A program made the position numbers and the translations under genes. Below, one piece after another: positions 21,669 through 33,700 of a stretch of DNA of 37,490 nt. The notes beneath the pieces are model-generated. The model ran no database searches and was not told the origin of the DNA. It saw only the letters and a list, made by a program, of their open reading frames with translations. Each line of letters begins with the position of its first letter. Position 1 is the stretch's first letter. Source of the stretch: Xanthoparmelia taractica (Eukaryota; Ascomycota; Lecanoromycetes; Lecanorales; Parmeliaceae); assembly GCA_033085395.1 (NCBI GenBank), contig JANQBS010000340.1, forward strand, positions 1-37,490, written 5' to 3'.

Positions 21669-22300
21669 GAAGCGGTTTCGGCCTCGTCAGACTTCTGCTC
21701 CTTGCAAATTTCTGTAAATTATTGTACAACGGTTGACATTGCATGCTGCGTGATTGGGACTTCTTTGCTTCAACTTGTGTTTTGCGAAAGAAGTGTATAC
21801 TATGTATGCGTTCTTTGGGGGGTTTTTCCCTTGCAGCAACCATGTTTTCTCGGTCAATATTTGGATGGTGTACTGCGTTGTATCTTGTAACAGAATCTTA
21901 GATAGTCGCGTTCTCCTTTCTTGACATTCGGCGGTTAGAGGAAGATTTTCTATGGGAGGGAGCAATCCGAAACAACCTTTTCGAAATGCAAGCATGTACA
22001 GTGAGATTCATGGACATAGTATGGTCGCAGTGCTGGTGGAATGCTTCCTCTTAACTTGGAGAAGTGTGCTCCCGGCGTGATGATACGGAGATAGTCCCAT
22101 GATGACACATCCAGTGACTAACCTCGTTGACATTTCGATTCGGGAGAGGTTGATTTGCAAATGCTACCTTGACAGAAGCGAACGATTTATCAAACCTAAA
22201 ATTTGGCATTTGGGAGAAATTGCAAACCTCTTGGTGTGCACATCAAGTACTGCTCTGCCAGTATGGTTTTACAAGATGCGATTATGTCTACGTTGTCCTT
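21669..22300. other. Intergenic, convergent 3' ends
   Basis: 632 bp between the flavoprotein stop and the aldehyde dehydrogenase stop. Short ORFs on both strands have no motif. Nothing else was identified. Confidence 0.5.
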
Positions 22301-23812
22301 TCACGATTGGAATAGTTCCACCACTCCCCTCCACTGTGGAATCTCGCCCAATCCCGTCGGAATGCGGATGACCTTTGTCCGACTCCATTCCCTCAACGTC
22401 CCGATCCAGTGCTCCCGTCCATACCCACTCTCCTTGACACCCCCAAAGGGCGTGCCGAGAACACCTCGGAAATAATTGTTGCACAGGACCACGCCCACGT
22501 CCAGTTTCCTCGCCACCCTCATGGTGCGGGGTGAGTCTGCAGAGTATACGCCTGCAAACAGTCCGTAGCGGGAGGAGTTGGCGATTTCCACCGCCTCCTC
22601 CTCGGTGCTGAACGGAATGACACATGTGACGGGGCCGAAGATTTCATCGGTGGCAATGGTCATGGTAGGGTTGACGTTTGTGAAGAGTGTGGGTGGGACG
22701 AAGAAACCTTGGGCGAGGTGGGAGGCGGATGGGAGATCGCCTTGCGCGGCGAGCGTAGCGCCCTCTTTCTGGCCGAGTTCGATGTACTTTAGAACTTTTT
22801 CTTGCTGGCTTCTGCTGACCACCGGGCCCACGTGAGTCGCTTTGTCCAATCCATCGCCGGTACGGATTCGCTTGACCGCCGCTGCAAGCTTTGCGGCAAA
22901 AGTCGCGTGTACGGCTTTGTGGACCAGGATCCGCGACGAAGCTGTACACGCCTCACCCTTGTTGAAAAAGGCCCCGTCCACAGTATCCCGAACTGCACGG
23001 TCGATATCGGCGTCCTCAAATATGATGATGGCGTTCTTGCCGCCGAGTTCGAGCACGATTGGCGTGACAGTCGGTGCTGCCCCTTGGGCGGCCAACGCGC
23101 CCGATTTGGTGGAACCGGTCAACGAAACCATTTTGACCAACCGGTGCCTGATCAACGCCTCAGGTACCTCTGAGCCAAGACCAGGCACGGCTTGAACCAC
23201 ATCCGTGGGCAGTACCGACTGCAAGATCTCCACGATCCGCATCACGGTCAAAGGAGCCTGCTCTCCAGGCTTTAAGATCATGGTGTTTCCCGCAGCCAAG
23301 GCAGGAGCCAATTTTCCGCCAGCGTGGACGGGAGGCCAGTTGAACGGCAGGATGCCCGCAGTGACGCCATGTGGCTCATACACAGTGGCGGAGTATATGC
23401 CGCCCTGGTCGAGGAACTCGGAGGGCATCTTGTCCCCTATGGATGCAAAGTAGCGAAAGATGGTGGAAAGGAATAGAACATCTGTGTTCTGAGCGTCGAT
23501 CAAGGGTTTGCCATTCTCCAGACACAACAAGATGGCGAGTTCTTGTGCATGCTTCTGTAACTCATCGGCCGCCTTGTGGAGGAAGGCGGAGCGTTCCAGA
23601 CGAGTCTTCCACCGCCAATTGGTTTCAAATGCTTTGTGCGCTGCTTGAACGGCGGAATTCGCGGTTTCTTGATCGCCTGCCTGGACTGTTGTTATGACTT
23701 TCCCCGTTGCCGGGTTCTCGACTTGGAATTGTTTGGAGGTGTCAGTGCTAGACCAGCGGTACCGAGAAGTTTCCGGAATCGATTTGAGGATTTGTGCCGC
23801 CTGGTCTGCCAT
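22301..23812 (-). CDS. citD: Aldehyde dehydrogenase, CitD-like
   Basis: A 503-residue NAD(P)-dependent aldehyde dehydrogenase, in one exon and full length for the family. Visible residues are the oxyanion Asn158 in LPFNWP, Lys181 in LKPGEQAP, the general base Glu255 in LELGGKNA, and the catalytic Cys289 in KGEACTASSR. The C-terminal FGPVTCVIPF and GTPFGGVKESGYGRE motifs are intact. In the citrinin pathway CitD oxidises the ring aldehyde made from the CitB product to the carboxylic acid. The frame is open 58 codons further upstream, but the ATG at 23812 gives the usual N-terminus, so it was preferred. A divergent promoter of about 1.17 kb is shared with the NmrA-like gene and contains a CCG/CGG palindrome about 200 bp upstream. 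Orthology to CitD rests on neighbours, not alignment. Confidence 0.9.
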   Translation of the reverse strand: MADQAAQILKSIPETSRYRWSSTDTSKQFQVENPATGKVITTVQAGDQETANSAVQAAHKAFETNWRWKTRLERSAFLHKAADELQKHAQELAILLCLENGKPLIDAQNTDVLFLSTIFRYFASIGDKMPSEFLDQGGIYSATVYEPHGVTAGILPFNWPPVHAGGKLAPALAAGNTMILKPGEQAPLTVMRIVEILQSVLPTDVVQAVPGLGSEVPEALIRHRLVKMVSLTGSTKSGALAAQGAAPTVTPIVLELGGKNAIIIFEDADIDRAVRDTVDGAFFNKGEACTASSRILVHKAVHATFAAKLAAAVKRIRTGDGLDKATHVGPVVSRSQQEKVLKYIELGQKEGATLAAQGDLPSASHLAQGFFVPPTLFTNVNPTMTIATDEIFGPVTCVIPFSTEEEAVEIANSSRYGLFAGVYSADSPRTMRVARKLDVGVVLCNNYFRGVLGTPFGGVKESGYGREHWIGTLREWSRTKVIRIPTGLGEIPQWRGVVELFQS

Positions 23813-24010
23813 TATTCTACTCACGACAACCCTCTTGGAGTTGTGAAGATAGTGGAAGTGAAAGTGCTCGCCTGACGTGGAAACGTACAAGAAAGAAAAG
23901 CAAAGACAAGAAAAGGTTAGGGCAAAATCCTTGCCTTGTGACCGGATTAAGGGTACACGCAGAATGTTCACCCCGCCCTTTCGCACATCCTATATATCCA
24001 GTGAGAGTCC

Positions 24011-24030
24011 AAGCCGACGTGAGTCGGCTT
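24011..24030. promoter_or_regulatory. CCG/CGG palindrome, possible Zn2Cys6 site
   Basis: AAGCCGAC (24011-24018) and its exact reverse complement GTCGGCTT (24023-24030) are separated by GTGA. The result is an everted CCG-N8-CGG pair about 200 bp upstream of the aldehyde dehydrogenase ATG. Zn2Cys6 proteins bind paired CGG triplets, so this is a good candidate site for the cluster regulator. The binding is inferred. Confidence 0.5.
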
Positions 24031-24835
24031 GAAGTGCGGCAAAAGATTTCAACGACAAGCTTTAAGCGTGGTAGTTGCATATCATGCCCTCGTAGCATAC
24101 CATATTTCTCGTTGAACAATCGATGAATAAGCCAATTAAGCAAGCAGGCGAGCTTGACGCAGGGTGTGAAGGAGCTGCAGTCTTAGATGCTGCAATGTAA
24201 CCTTGGACAGCCTTGTCGGTTCGGAGTAACTTGTTGTAGTCGGTGGGTCTCTGAGTTTGGGTAAGATACTCCATACTCCATACTCGGTACTCGACCCATA
24301 CACAGTAGGCATCCACTTTCGATCGGGCGTTGTCGCACCGAAGTATGCCTACCTTATACTGGTGGAAATCCAGTCTAAACCATGTTGGAGTATAGGGCAA
24401 TGAAACATCCGACCTCCAAAGTACTTGGTAAGCCTCACTGTCATGAGGCATTTAGGTGATGAGGTCCCAGACGCTTACTCGCTTACTAAGCTCAGCTCTC
24501 GGAGATACGGAATTGCCCCCTTGAGTAATTCACGGACTTGAGCCGGAGGTAGATAACATGAAAATGTACGAAAGTAGCAACTGCCTCGATCCGGCAAGCT
24601 GTTAACTCCACATGTTTCATCTTTGGCATCTCTTTTAGGTAATGTTGGTCTTGTCTTGCCTTTATCTCCGTCCTTGGCACGGGATTTAAAAATGGCCTAA
24701 CTCCGATTCAGCAATACAATTTGAAGATGAAAAGAGACCTTCCATCTTCAATTGAATTCCATCCATCAAATCATCCATCTCCTTCATTCCCAAGACACAC
24801 AACCAAAAACAATCATTCTCTCTCCAAATCTTAAA

Positions 24836-24877
24836 CCTTGAACCTTGAACCTTGAACCTTGAATCTTGAATCTTGAA
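24836..24877 (+). repeat. Six tandem CCTTGAA/TCTTGAA heptamers
   Basis: Four CCTTGAA units are followed by two TCTTGAA units without gaps, ending 102 bp before the NmrA-like ATG. It probably lies in the promoter or 5' leader. A role is unknown. Confidence 0.8.
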
Positions 24878-24979
24878 CTTCTCAAAAACAACCCTCAGTA
24901 AACTACCGCCATCACGTTCCTGTCACGTATCTTTCGACGAGGGCAATCTCGCTTTCGGAATTCCAGCTCCAACTCCATC

Positions 24980-25906
24980 ATGAGCAAGCTCCTCGTCGTC
25001 TTTGGTGCCACCGGCCAGCAGGGAGGCTCGCTCATCAACACCGTCCTCGCCGACCCCAACTTGAGCAAGCAGTACAAGATCCGCGCCGTTACCCGCGACA
25101 CTTCCAAGCCCGCCGCCCAAGCCCTCAAGTCCAAGGGTGTCGAGCTCGCCCAGGCCGACTTCGACGACAAAGCCTCGCTCCAGCAAGCCCTGGAGCACGT
25201 CCACACGGTCTTCATCGTCACCACTACCCCTGACGGCGCCGGGGCCAAAGAGACCGAGATCAAGCAGGGCAAGCAGATCGCCGACATTGCCGTCGCCGCC
25301 GGCGCTCAGTACCTCATCTTCAGCACCGCCTCGCCCGCCAAGAAAATTTCCGGCAAGAACGTCGACATTTTCGACGCCAAGGCCGAAATCGAAGACTACA
25401 TCCGTGGGTTGAAGGTCAAGAGCGCCTTCTACGCCCCGGGCTTCTTCATGGAGAACTTCCGCGGTAACTCCCAACCCCGTCCCACCGACGAGCCGGGCGT
25501 CTACCGTATCGCCAACATCCCCACCAACGACACCCTCATCCCGCTCCTTGACACCGCGGCCGACACGGGCAAATTCATCGCGCCCATCCTCGCCAACCCG
25601 GACAAGTACGAGGGTAAGGTCTTCTACGGTGCCACCAAACTGTACACGTACGATGAGACTGCGCAAGCCATCGGCAACGCAACGGGCAAGACGGTTGTCT
25701 ACAAGTCGTTGCCCTCACACGTGTTCAGAAACTTCTTGCCTCCTGATGCCGCTGAGCCTGCCGTTCAGATGCTCGAGTGGTTCAGAGACTCGGGATACTA
25801 TGGGCCTAAGACGCGGGAGCAAGTGGATTGGACTGTTCAGCAGGTTCGGGGCAATCTGACTACCTTTGAGGACTTCCTCAAGAAGAACCCAATCGATCTC
25901 AAGTAG
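24980..25906 (+). CDS. NmrA-like NAD(P)-binding protein
   Basis: A 308-residue atypical short-chain dehydrogenase of the NmrA/HSCARG family, in one exon. It starts MSKLLVVFGATGQQGGSL with the NmrA-type GATGxxG nucleotide-binding motif at residues 9-15, followed by RAVTRDTSKP, VELAQADFDD and VFIVTTT, all typical of the family. Such proteins act either as NAD(P) redox sensors that bind regulators or as reductases. The sequence does not tell which. Codon use is strongly biased toward C-ending codons, unlike the neighbouring PKS, which suggests high expression or a different history. It may be a housekeeping gene lying within the cluster or a cluster-associated reductase; I lean to neither. Confidence 0.88.
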   Translation: MSKLLVVFGATGQQGGSLINTVLADPNLSKQYKIRAVTRDTSKPAAQALKSKGVELAQADFDDKASLQQALEHVHTVFIVTTTPDGAGAKETEIKQGKQIADIAVAAGAQYLIFSTASPAKKISGKNVDIFDAKAEIEDYIRGLKVKSAFYAPGFFMENFRGNSQPRPTDEPGVYRIANIPTNDTLIPLLDTAADTGKFIAPILANPDKYEGKVFYGATKLYTYDETAQAIGNATGKTVVYKSLPSHVFRNFLPPDAAEPAVQMLEWFRDSGYYGPKTREQVDWTVQQVRGNLTTFEDFLKKNPIDLK

Positions 25907-27773
25907 GTAGGTGCTTGGATGAAGAAGTAACATCGATGGATCCGGAAGAAGGTTGGGGGGGATTGTGGTGGACATCAAGATAACTAGGCATGCATAAGCA
26001 ATGGAAAACCTTCCCTTGAAATTAATCATCCATTGCGTCCTGAACCGATTTGTGATGTGCGAGTTGAAATATACGCATCGAGCCTATCCGCCAAGGACAT
26101 CTAATCAAAGGAGAAAGCTAGCAGCAAAGTAGGTTCCTACAAGACGTCCCGTCCGATGCTCATCGTCATTACTATCCATGACAGCCAAACACCCCAAGAA
26201 CCAGTACCTGGCTCTGTAACAAGGTAGTCAATCATAAACACCTCGATCCCTCAGCACCCCACACCAGTGTTTCCCGAGCCCCGTCCATATCCGCTCCCCT
26301 CTATAGTGCTGCAGTTTCCTATTCTTCTGGCCATTATAGCAAGAAGAAGAAGAAGATGATGTGATTGCTACCATTCTGACCCGAAGAGGAGTATGGGTAT
26401 AAGGTAAACAAGGTACTGATATACTACTCGTCGATGCCCACGACCAAAAGCGATAAATGACACCTTGCCATGGGCTTAAGAGAGGAGGTCGGGTTCCTTT
26501 TCCCCAAAACACAGACACTTGGGCGGGCATGTTCCAGTAGACACGGTGATGGGCGCCTAACCTGCCTCGTGAGTGAGGGCTAATCTATGTACGAAAGGGG
26601 AATGGGTTCTTGTATTGCGTGTCGTAGGCAATTGCAGTAGACGACGTGATCATGCGGGCAGCGGCGATTGAATTGATTAAAGCATCGACTGAATCGGAGC
26701 ATATGTGCTGAAGGCAGCTTGTGACTAGTTTGGTTGCCTTAATCATATCTTATGCGCTTTGATGTCTTGACAACAAACGACTGCAGGTATTGAAAGAAAG
26801 AAAGAAAGTGTTGCGAAATGTGGATCGACTGACTGTGTCTATGATACAGGAAGAATTCTATGTAGCCAAATTCCTTGCCAAGCCACTAGTGCGGAGTCAC
26901 GTGTAGGGCTGTTTGCCATATTTCATAACAGAAAGAAAGAAAGAAAGGAAAAAGGGTCTAACATCATATTAACGGAGCACCTGGCTCCTGAATAGTCCAC
27001 TATAGCGGACCCGAAGCGGACCCGACATAACTTACCTGGTTGTCAGGCGCACGAAGATGACTGAAGGGCTCGGCCTCCTCCGTACCCCATCAAATTCGTG
27101 TCACGGCAAGTCCGACGACGAGCGAGGCCAGCCTCGTCGTCCCGAGGTAATGACCAGGCAATCGGAAAATGTCGCTTCCCTGTCGGCTCGGAGAAATTCA
27201 AGGCACCCGAGAGTAAGGTAGCGCTTACGGTTCTCCGTTGACAGGGAACGAGGCAGGATGACCTACATATAGCGCTAGATAGATTCCAGTTAAGGCTGGA
27301 TCGAAGATGCATTATCTTTCATCAGGACATGTCCAATCAACCGTTAAGGGGAGGGAAATAAAGACCATCCCACTAGTGCCTCCATGAGGTAGGGACAAGG
27401 GAAGTGCCAGCCATGATTTCTACGCTGAATCGTGATCCCATTGACCGCCTCCTAGGTACAGATGAGATGCAAAGGGTTCGCAAGGTCCACTTGCACATGA
27501 ATGAGGGTGCTTACCATCCGGGTTGTTGCTTGAAGGCTAAAGGTCATGCATGATGACAGACGGATCGCGATGAATCAAGTCGCTCCAGTACGCGTACAGA
27601 CCGTCTTTGATAAGCGACAAGGAGATCCATTGACTTATGTTTGTCACTTACCCCTTCACATCCTAACTTAATATCATGATAGCTGCTAGTGTTTGACGGT
27701 TCATCACGGGGTTCAACACCACACAGACCATCATCACAGTCGTCCTTCAATACACGAGCGGCAGCCTTGAGCC
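25907..27773. promoter_or_regulatory. Long intergenic region upstream of the PKS
   Basis: A 1.87-kb stretch without an accepted gene. ORFs at 26228-26530, 27043-27312 and 27544-27837 (minus) have no motif. It contains AAG and AAAG microsatellites (26340-26356, 26792-26808, 26931-26947) and an 11-bp tandem repeat with CGG triplets at 27004-27025. The part before 27774 should hold the PKS promoter. No transporter or GMC oxidoreductase is hidden here as far as I can see. Confidence 0.5.
27004..27025. promoter_or_regulatory. Tandem AGCGGACCCGA, possible regulator site
   Basis: Two perfect copies of AGCGGACCCGA lie end to end about 750 bp upstream of the PKS ATG. Each contains CGG-N2-CCG, and the pair also gives two direct CGG triplets. 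This is a candidate Zn2Cys6 binding site, by inference only. Confidence 0.4.
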
Positions 27774-30700
27774 ATGCCAGGTCTCCCATCTCGTCCCGAA
27801 AATGGGACGAAAGTCCTATTGTTTGGATCACAGGCACTCACCCTCGACGAATCATCTACGGTTCAACTCCGGTCCACGCTGTTGAACACGCCCGTATTCG
27901 AGTGGGCCTTGGACGCCATTGCAGACCTCCCACAATATTGGGACGACCTTTGTAAAGCCGTTCCAAATCTACGTCACATTCCTGGTGCACAGCTACTGGA
28001 AGACTTGAAGTTTTGGATCGAGACGGGCAAATTCAAGGAAGCGTCATTTCCCCTACCGAATATCCTTCTCACACCTCTTGTCGTCATCACTCACTTGACA
28101 CAATATGAACTTCTGCTCCCAAAGGACCAAAGGAAATCGCCCGGGAGCCATGATCTCCCTGCCTCTGCAAAGGACGATACTGAGACTCTTGGGCTATGCA
28201 CCGGTTTGTTGAGTGCGGCCGCTGTGTCGTGCGCTGAAGATGTGATGCAACTTCACCATTATAGTGCAGTGGCAGTGCATCTGGCCATGGTTATTGGGGC
28301 ATTGACCGACGCCCAAGATGAATTAGTGGGTGCCGACCGGGCAGCGAAGTCTTTCTCCGCAGCGTGGAGCTCTCCAGAGATTGGTGTCGAGGTGGAAAAT
28401 ATACTGAAACGTTTTCCAGATGTAGGAAACCTCGCAAGAGCTAGCATTGATTGAACGAATGAATGCTGATCTGCCTTTTTTTGTACAGGCTTATTTATCA
28501 GTTCGCCTGGACAAGCACCGAGCTACAGTGACAAGCCCTAAGCGTGTCGCGCTGTTGTTGCAGCAAGAATTGAAAGCCGCTGGTGCCAATGTAGCAGACG
28601 TCAGTCTGCGCGGGAGCTTTCACAATGAATGCCACCGTGCTGACTTGGAGCGACTAATCGGATTTTGCGACGTCCATCCAGCATTCCAATTTCTCGATGC
28701 CTCTAGGCTAGTACTACCCACTCGATCAAACAATGGGGGAGATTACATTAGAGAAGCGAAGCTTCAAGACGTTGTCCTAAGGTCCATGCTCGTCGAGCAG
28801 TCAAACTGGCATTCCGTATTCACCAAACTGCAGGCTTCCATCCTAACTCATGACGACTCTTTGATTATCTCCTTTGGCCCTGAGCGTTGTGTCCCGCCTG
28901 TGCTTGCGCGCAAACTTGGTCCTAGATTGATTCAAGCGACCGCCTTTGATGCAGCAAACAATCCTGACTTGTCTCTGAATTCTCTTACTCCGGAAAGTTC
29001 TGTCCACAATAATAGAAAATGCCCACCAGAGAATGCCATTGCTGTTGTTGGTATGTCCTGCCAGCTTCCAGGTGCAGCAGACCTCGAAGGGTTCTGGAAG
29101 CTATTACGCGATGGTCAATCACAACATGTAGAAGTTCCACACCATCGCTTTAGCATCGAGACCGCCTGGCGCGAACGCGATCCAAAGAGAAAATGGTATG
29201 GTAACTTCATCCAAGATCAGAACCGTTTCGACCACAAATTCTTCAAGAAGAGCCCGCGGGAGATGGAGTCAACAGATCCGCAACACCGACTGATGTTGCA
29301 GGTAGCATATCAAGCCGTGGAGCAGTCCGGATATTTTGTTTCACACAACCAAGACAAGTCGGTTGGATGTTATATCGGGGTCGGTCTTACTGACTATGAG
29401 AACAATATTGCTTGCTATCCTGCAAATGCTTTTTCAGCAACAGGAAATCTTAGGAGTTTCGCAGCAGGTAAGATTAGCCACTACTTTGGTTGGACTGGTC
29501 CCGGCCTTACCATTGACACCGCTTGCTCCTCATCCGCTGTTGCTGTTCACACAGCATGCAGAGCCATTATTGGGGGAGAGTGCAATGCCGCTTTAGCTGG
29601 CGGTGTTAATGTCATGACAAGTCCTGAATGGTTCCAGAATCTAGCGGGTGCATCCTTCCTCAGCCCTACTGGGCAATGCAAGCCGTTTGATGCTATGGCC
29701 GATGGCTATTGCCGAGGTGAAGCAGTTGGGGCTGTTTTCTTAAAGAAACTATCTTCAGCCATTGCTGATGGTGATCAAGTCTACGGTGTTATCGCAGGTA
29801 GCGCCGTCTTCCAGAACCAGAATTGCACGCCCATAACCGTCCCCAATGCTATATCTTTAGGCGATCTCTTCCACACTGCAACTCGTCAGACTGGACTCGA
29901 ACCAGGGCAAATATCGGTGGTGGAAGCCCACGGGACTGGCACCCCTGTAGGGGACCCGGCCGAATACGATGCCATTCGCAACGTCTTTGGAGGGCCAGCC
30001 CGCTCAAACATTCTTCAATTGGGCTCAGTGAAAGGTCTTCTTGGCCACGCGGAGTCTGCGTCCGGTATTGTTGCCTTGTTAAAGACGCTTCTCATGATCC
30101 ACGAGGGTGCTATACCGCCGCAGCCGAGTTTCAGGACAATCAATCCTACCATAGACGCTTCGCCATCGGACAAGATCGAGATTTCCGCAAGCGTAAAACC
30201 TTGGGAAGTCGACTTTCGGGCGGCGCTTATCAATAACTATGGTGCTTCTGGTTCAAACGCAACGCTGGTAGTTACCCAAGCACCGGATGCCGATCGGAAG
30301 GACGAGCAAAAAACCTCAATTCAACATCCAAGCATGAAACATCCTTTCTACTTCTCCGCGCTTGATGCATCAGCGCTGCGCAGATATTCTGACAGGTTCC
30401 TTGAATTTCTGCAATCCAAAAGCAATTCGGGCAAGAAAATATCCATTGCGAATCTGGCCTTTCAATTATCACGTCAATCAAACCGAACGCTTAATCAAGC
30501 GTTAATCTGCAGTTGTGGATCGATCAGCGAGTTGGAAGAGAAGCTGACCGACTTCCAGCGCGGAAACGGAACATTGACGGCAACGACACCAAAGTCCACT
30601 AGGCCTGTCATACTCTGTTTCGGCGGCCAGATCTCAATGTTCGTCGGATTGGATCGACAAGTTTACGAAAACATAAAGATTCTTCGAAGCTATTTAGATC

Positions 30701-33700
30701 AATGTGACGCTGTCTGTTTGTCGCTTGGCCTTAACGGCCTATATCCCTCAATATTCCAGCGGTCTCCAGTCGCGGACATCGTGAATCTTCAGTTAATGCT
30801 ATTTGCGATTCAGTACTCGTGTGCCAAGAGCTGGATCGACTGTGGAGTCCACGTCGCAGCCGTCGTTGGTCATAGTTTTGGCGAATTAACCGCACTCTGC
30901 GTGTCAGGCATCTTGTCTCTCACAGATGCTCTAAAAATGATCTCCGGCCGAGCCCACCTGATCAAATGCTCTTGGGGGGGAGATAAGGGGTCCATGATGG
31001 CCGTTGAAGCTGACCTAGGCGATGTGGAGAGACTGCTCGATTTGTCGAGCAAAGACGTCCCAGCAGAAAAGGCAGCTACAATTGCTTGTTTCAATGGACC
31101 CAAAAGTTTCACAGTCGCTGGTTCAACTAACGCCATCGAAGTGGCTACACGACTGGCAGCGACTGATCCAGCTTTCTCTTCAATGAAATTAAAGAAACTT
31201 AATGTCACCAACGCATTTCATTCTACCTTGGTCGAGCCTCTCATGGGGGACCTAGAACGAGTGGGTCAGGATTTGACCTTTAACGAGCCCCTGATTCCAT
31301 TTGAAAGGGCCACAGAGTTCGAAACCCACGACAAGTTTACTCCACGATTCGTCGCAGATCACATGAGGGAACCGGTCTACTTCAACCACGCACTCCAGAG
31401 GCTGTCACAGCGACATCCGTCTTGCATCTGGCTCGAGGCCGGGTCTAACTCCACCGTCACGATAATGGCAGCCCGAGCGCTAGGGTCGCCGAAATCTTCC
31501 CACTTTCAACCAATAAACATCACCAGCGACGGCGCATTCCAGCTCCTTTCGGAAGCAACCGCGCAGCTTTGGAAAGAAGGGCTAAATGTCTCATTCTGGC
31601 CACATCACTCATCGCAAAAATCTGAATATGATCCTCTTCTCCTACCACCGTATCAATTTGACAACGCTAGACACTGGATGGAGCTCAAGAAACCGCAGAC
31701 TGTGGAATTGCCTAAGGGGCTGTGGACTTTTATAGACTACCAGGATAGCAAGAGACGTTCGGTGCGGTTCCGAGTCAACACGATGACCCAGAAATTTTCC
31801 GATTATGTTTCTGGCCATATGATCGCTCAGACAGCGCCGCTTTGCCCAAGCACACTTCAACTCGATATTGCGATAGACGCACTAATGAGTCTTTATCCGG
31901 AATCTCGAGATTCAGGCCTTCAACCGCAGCTTCAAGGAATGGACAGTCACGCTCCTCTTTCAATTGACCCATCTCAATTTGTCTGGCTAGATGCTGAGCC
32001 CAACGAGAGCGACTCTCTCATCTGGAATTGGAAGATGGTTAGCAACAGTGGACAGGAAGGATCGCCAACCACCCTACATGTTACTGGTAAAATTTACTTC
32101 CGGCCTGCTGACGATCCACAGTTGCATAGTGAATTCGAAAAATATGAACGACTTGTTGATAGAAAGCGCTGCCTGCATCTCCTGAACAGCAACGACGTCG
32201 ACGACGTCATTCAAGGCCGCAACATCTACAAGACATTCGCAGAGATTGTGGACTACGCTGACGTGTACCGAGGTGTCCAGAAAATCGTTGGTAAAGATAA
32301 TGAGTCCGCCGCTCGTATAGTCAAGATATACAATGGAGAGACCTGGCTAGACACTGGTCTTTGCGACGCTTTCTGTCAGGTCGCTGGGATCTTCGTGAAC
32401 AGTATGACTGACAGATCGGACAAGGAGATGTACGTCTCCAACCGTATCGATCAGTGGATACGCTCTCCCAAACTGTCTACCAACAGCTTGCGACCAGAAG
32501 TCTGGGAGGGCTACGCTTGCCACCATCGTCCGTCCGAGAAAGAGTACATTAGTGACGTATTCATCTTCGATGGACGCAACGGAGCATTGCTGGAAGTCAT
32601 CCTCGGGATTCGCTACCAAAGAGTCTCAAAAGCCGGACTCGGAAAAATGCTGTCCAGACTCACTAACGTCAAAGTATCAGAACCAGCTGCTCCGTCTGTT
32701 CCCTCTCAACAGGAGTTATTAGATGCTGTTGGGCATCCAGCTTCTGCAGAAGCTCCCAAAGTAGCCAAGCTTTCAGATGCAAAAAAGGTGAAGAAATCTG
32801 CAAGGCCAGAGATCTCTAGCAATATCAAAGCTCTCCTGTGCAAGCTTTCGGGCCTTGAACCTCATGAGATCAATGACGATTCAGATCTCGTTGACATCGG
32901 CATTGACTCTCTCATGGGTATGGAGTTGGCTCGTGAGGTTGAGATTGCGTTCAAATGCACTTTGGAAAACTCAGACCTCATGGAATTGACAGACTTCCAG
33001 AGCCTTGTCAAGTGCGTGAAGAAGACTCTTGGGCTGCCGGATGACGACGAAGATGGTGAAGAGGATGAAGGCTCGGTGTCAGCAGGACGAGTCAAAGCTG
33101 TTGAACAAATACCCCTGGTGGACCGTGGCGTCACCCATTTAGCCAATGGAGTTTCACCTCATATTAATGGCGTCAATGGCGTCTCTAGTTCCACTACGAC
33201 AGACAACAGTCTCGCTTCAGCGACGATCCTTGATGCCTTTAGGAAGTCAAAGCAAGCTACTGATCACTTCATCGCCGAATACAAGCTCGCAGGTTATGTC
33301 GATCATTGCTTGCCTAAATCAACGGAACTTTGTGTGGCGTATATCGTTGAAGCCTTTGAGAAATTAGGATGCTCTCTAAAAGACGCCAAGCCAGGCCAGA
33401 AATTAGACCGCATTCAGTATCTTCCCAAACACGAGCAATTTATGGTGTTCATTTACGACTTGTTGGAGAAGCATGCTCGTCTTATTGATATCGATGGGAT
33501 GGAGATTCGGCGGACCGCCATATCCCTCCCAGCCAAGTCTGCGGAGGCGCTCTTAGGAGATCTCATCCGCAACTTCCCTGAGCATGCGGCTAATGATAAG
33601 CTGACGCACTTGACGAGCGCCAAGCTGGCAGAATGTCTGACTGGCGAGCTTGACGGCTTGCAACTTTTGTTTGGTACGCCCGAGGGCAGAGAGACTGCAT

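Larger units (their letters stand above)
23813..24979. promoter_or_regulatory. Divergent promoter, CitD-like and NmrA-like genes
   Basis: A 1.17-kb non-coding stretch between two divergent starts. It holds the palindrome at 24011-24030 and the heptanucleotide repeat at 24836-24877 (separate entries). CT-rich sequence (24740-24830) upstream of the plus-strand gene is typical of fungal core promoters. Overlapping minus-strand ORFs (23817-24143, 24062-24451) were not accepted. Confidence 0.5.

Noticed and set aside
24923..25666. 247-codon ORF on the minus strand opposite the NmrA-like gene
   Set aside because: It is a by-product of the strong C-ending codon bias of the real gene and has low-complexity Gly/Val/Asp composition without a motif.
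28447..28488. Apparent frameshift or separate gene start between SAT and KS of the PKS
   Set aside because: A GTAGGA...TACAG intron at 28422-28488 restores one continuous frame and the conserved FPDAYLSV stretch.
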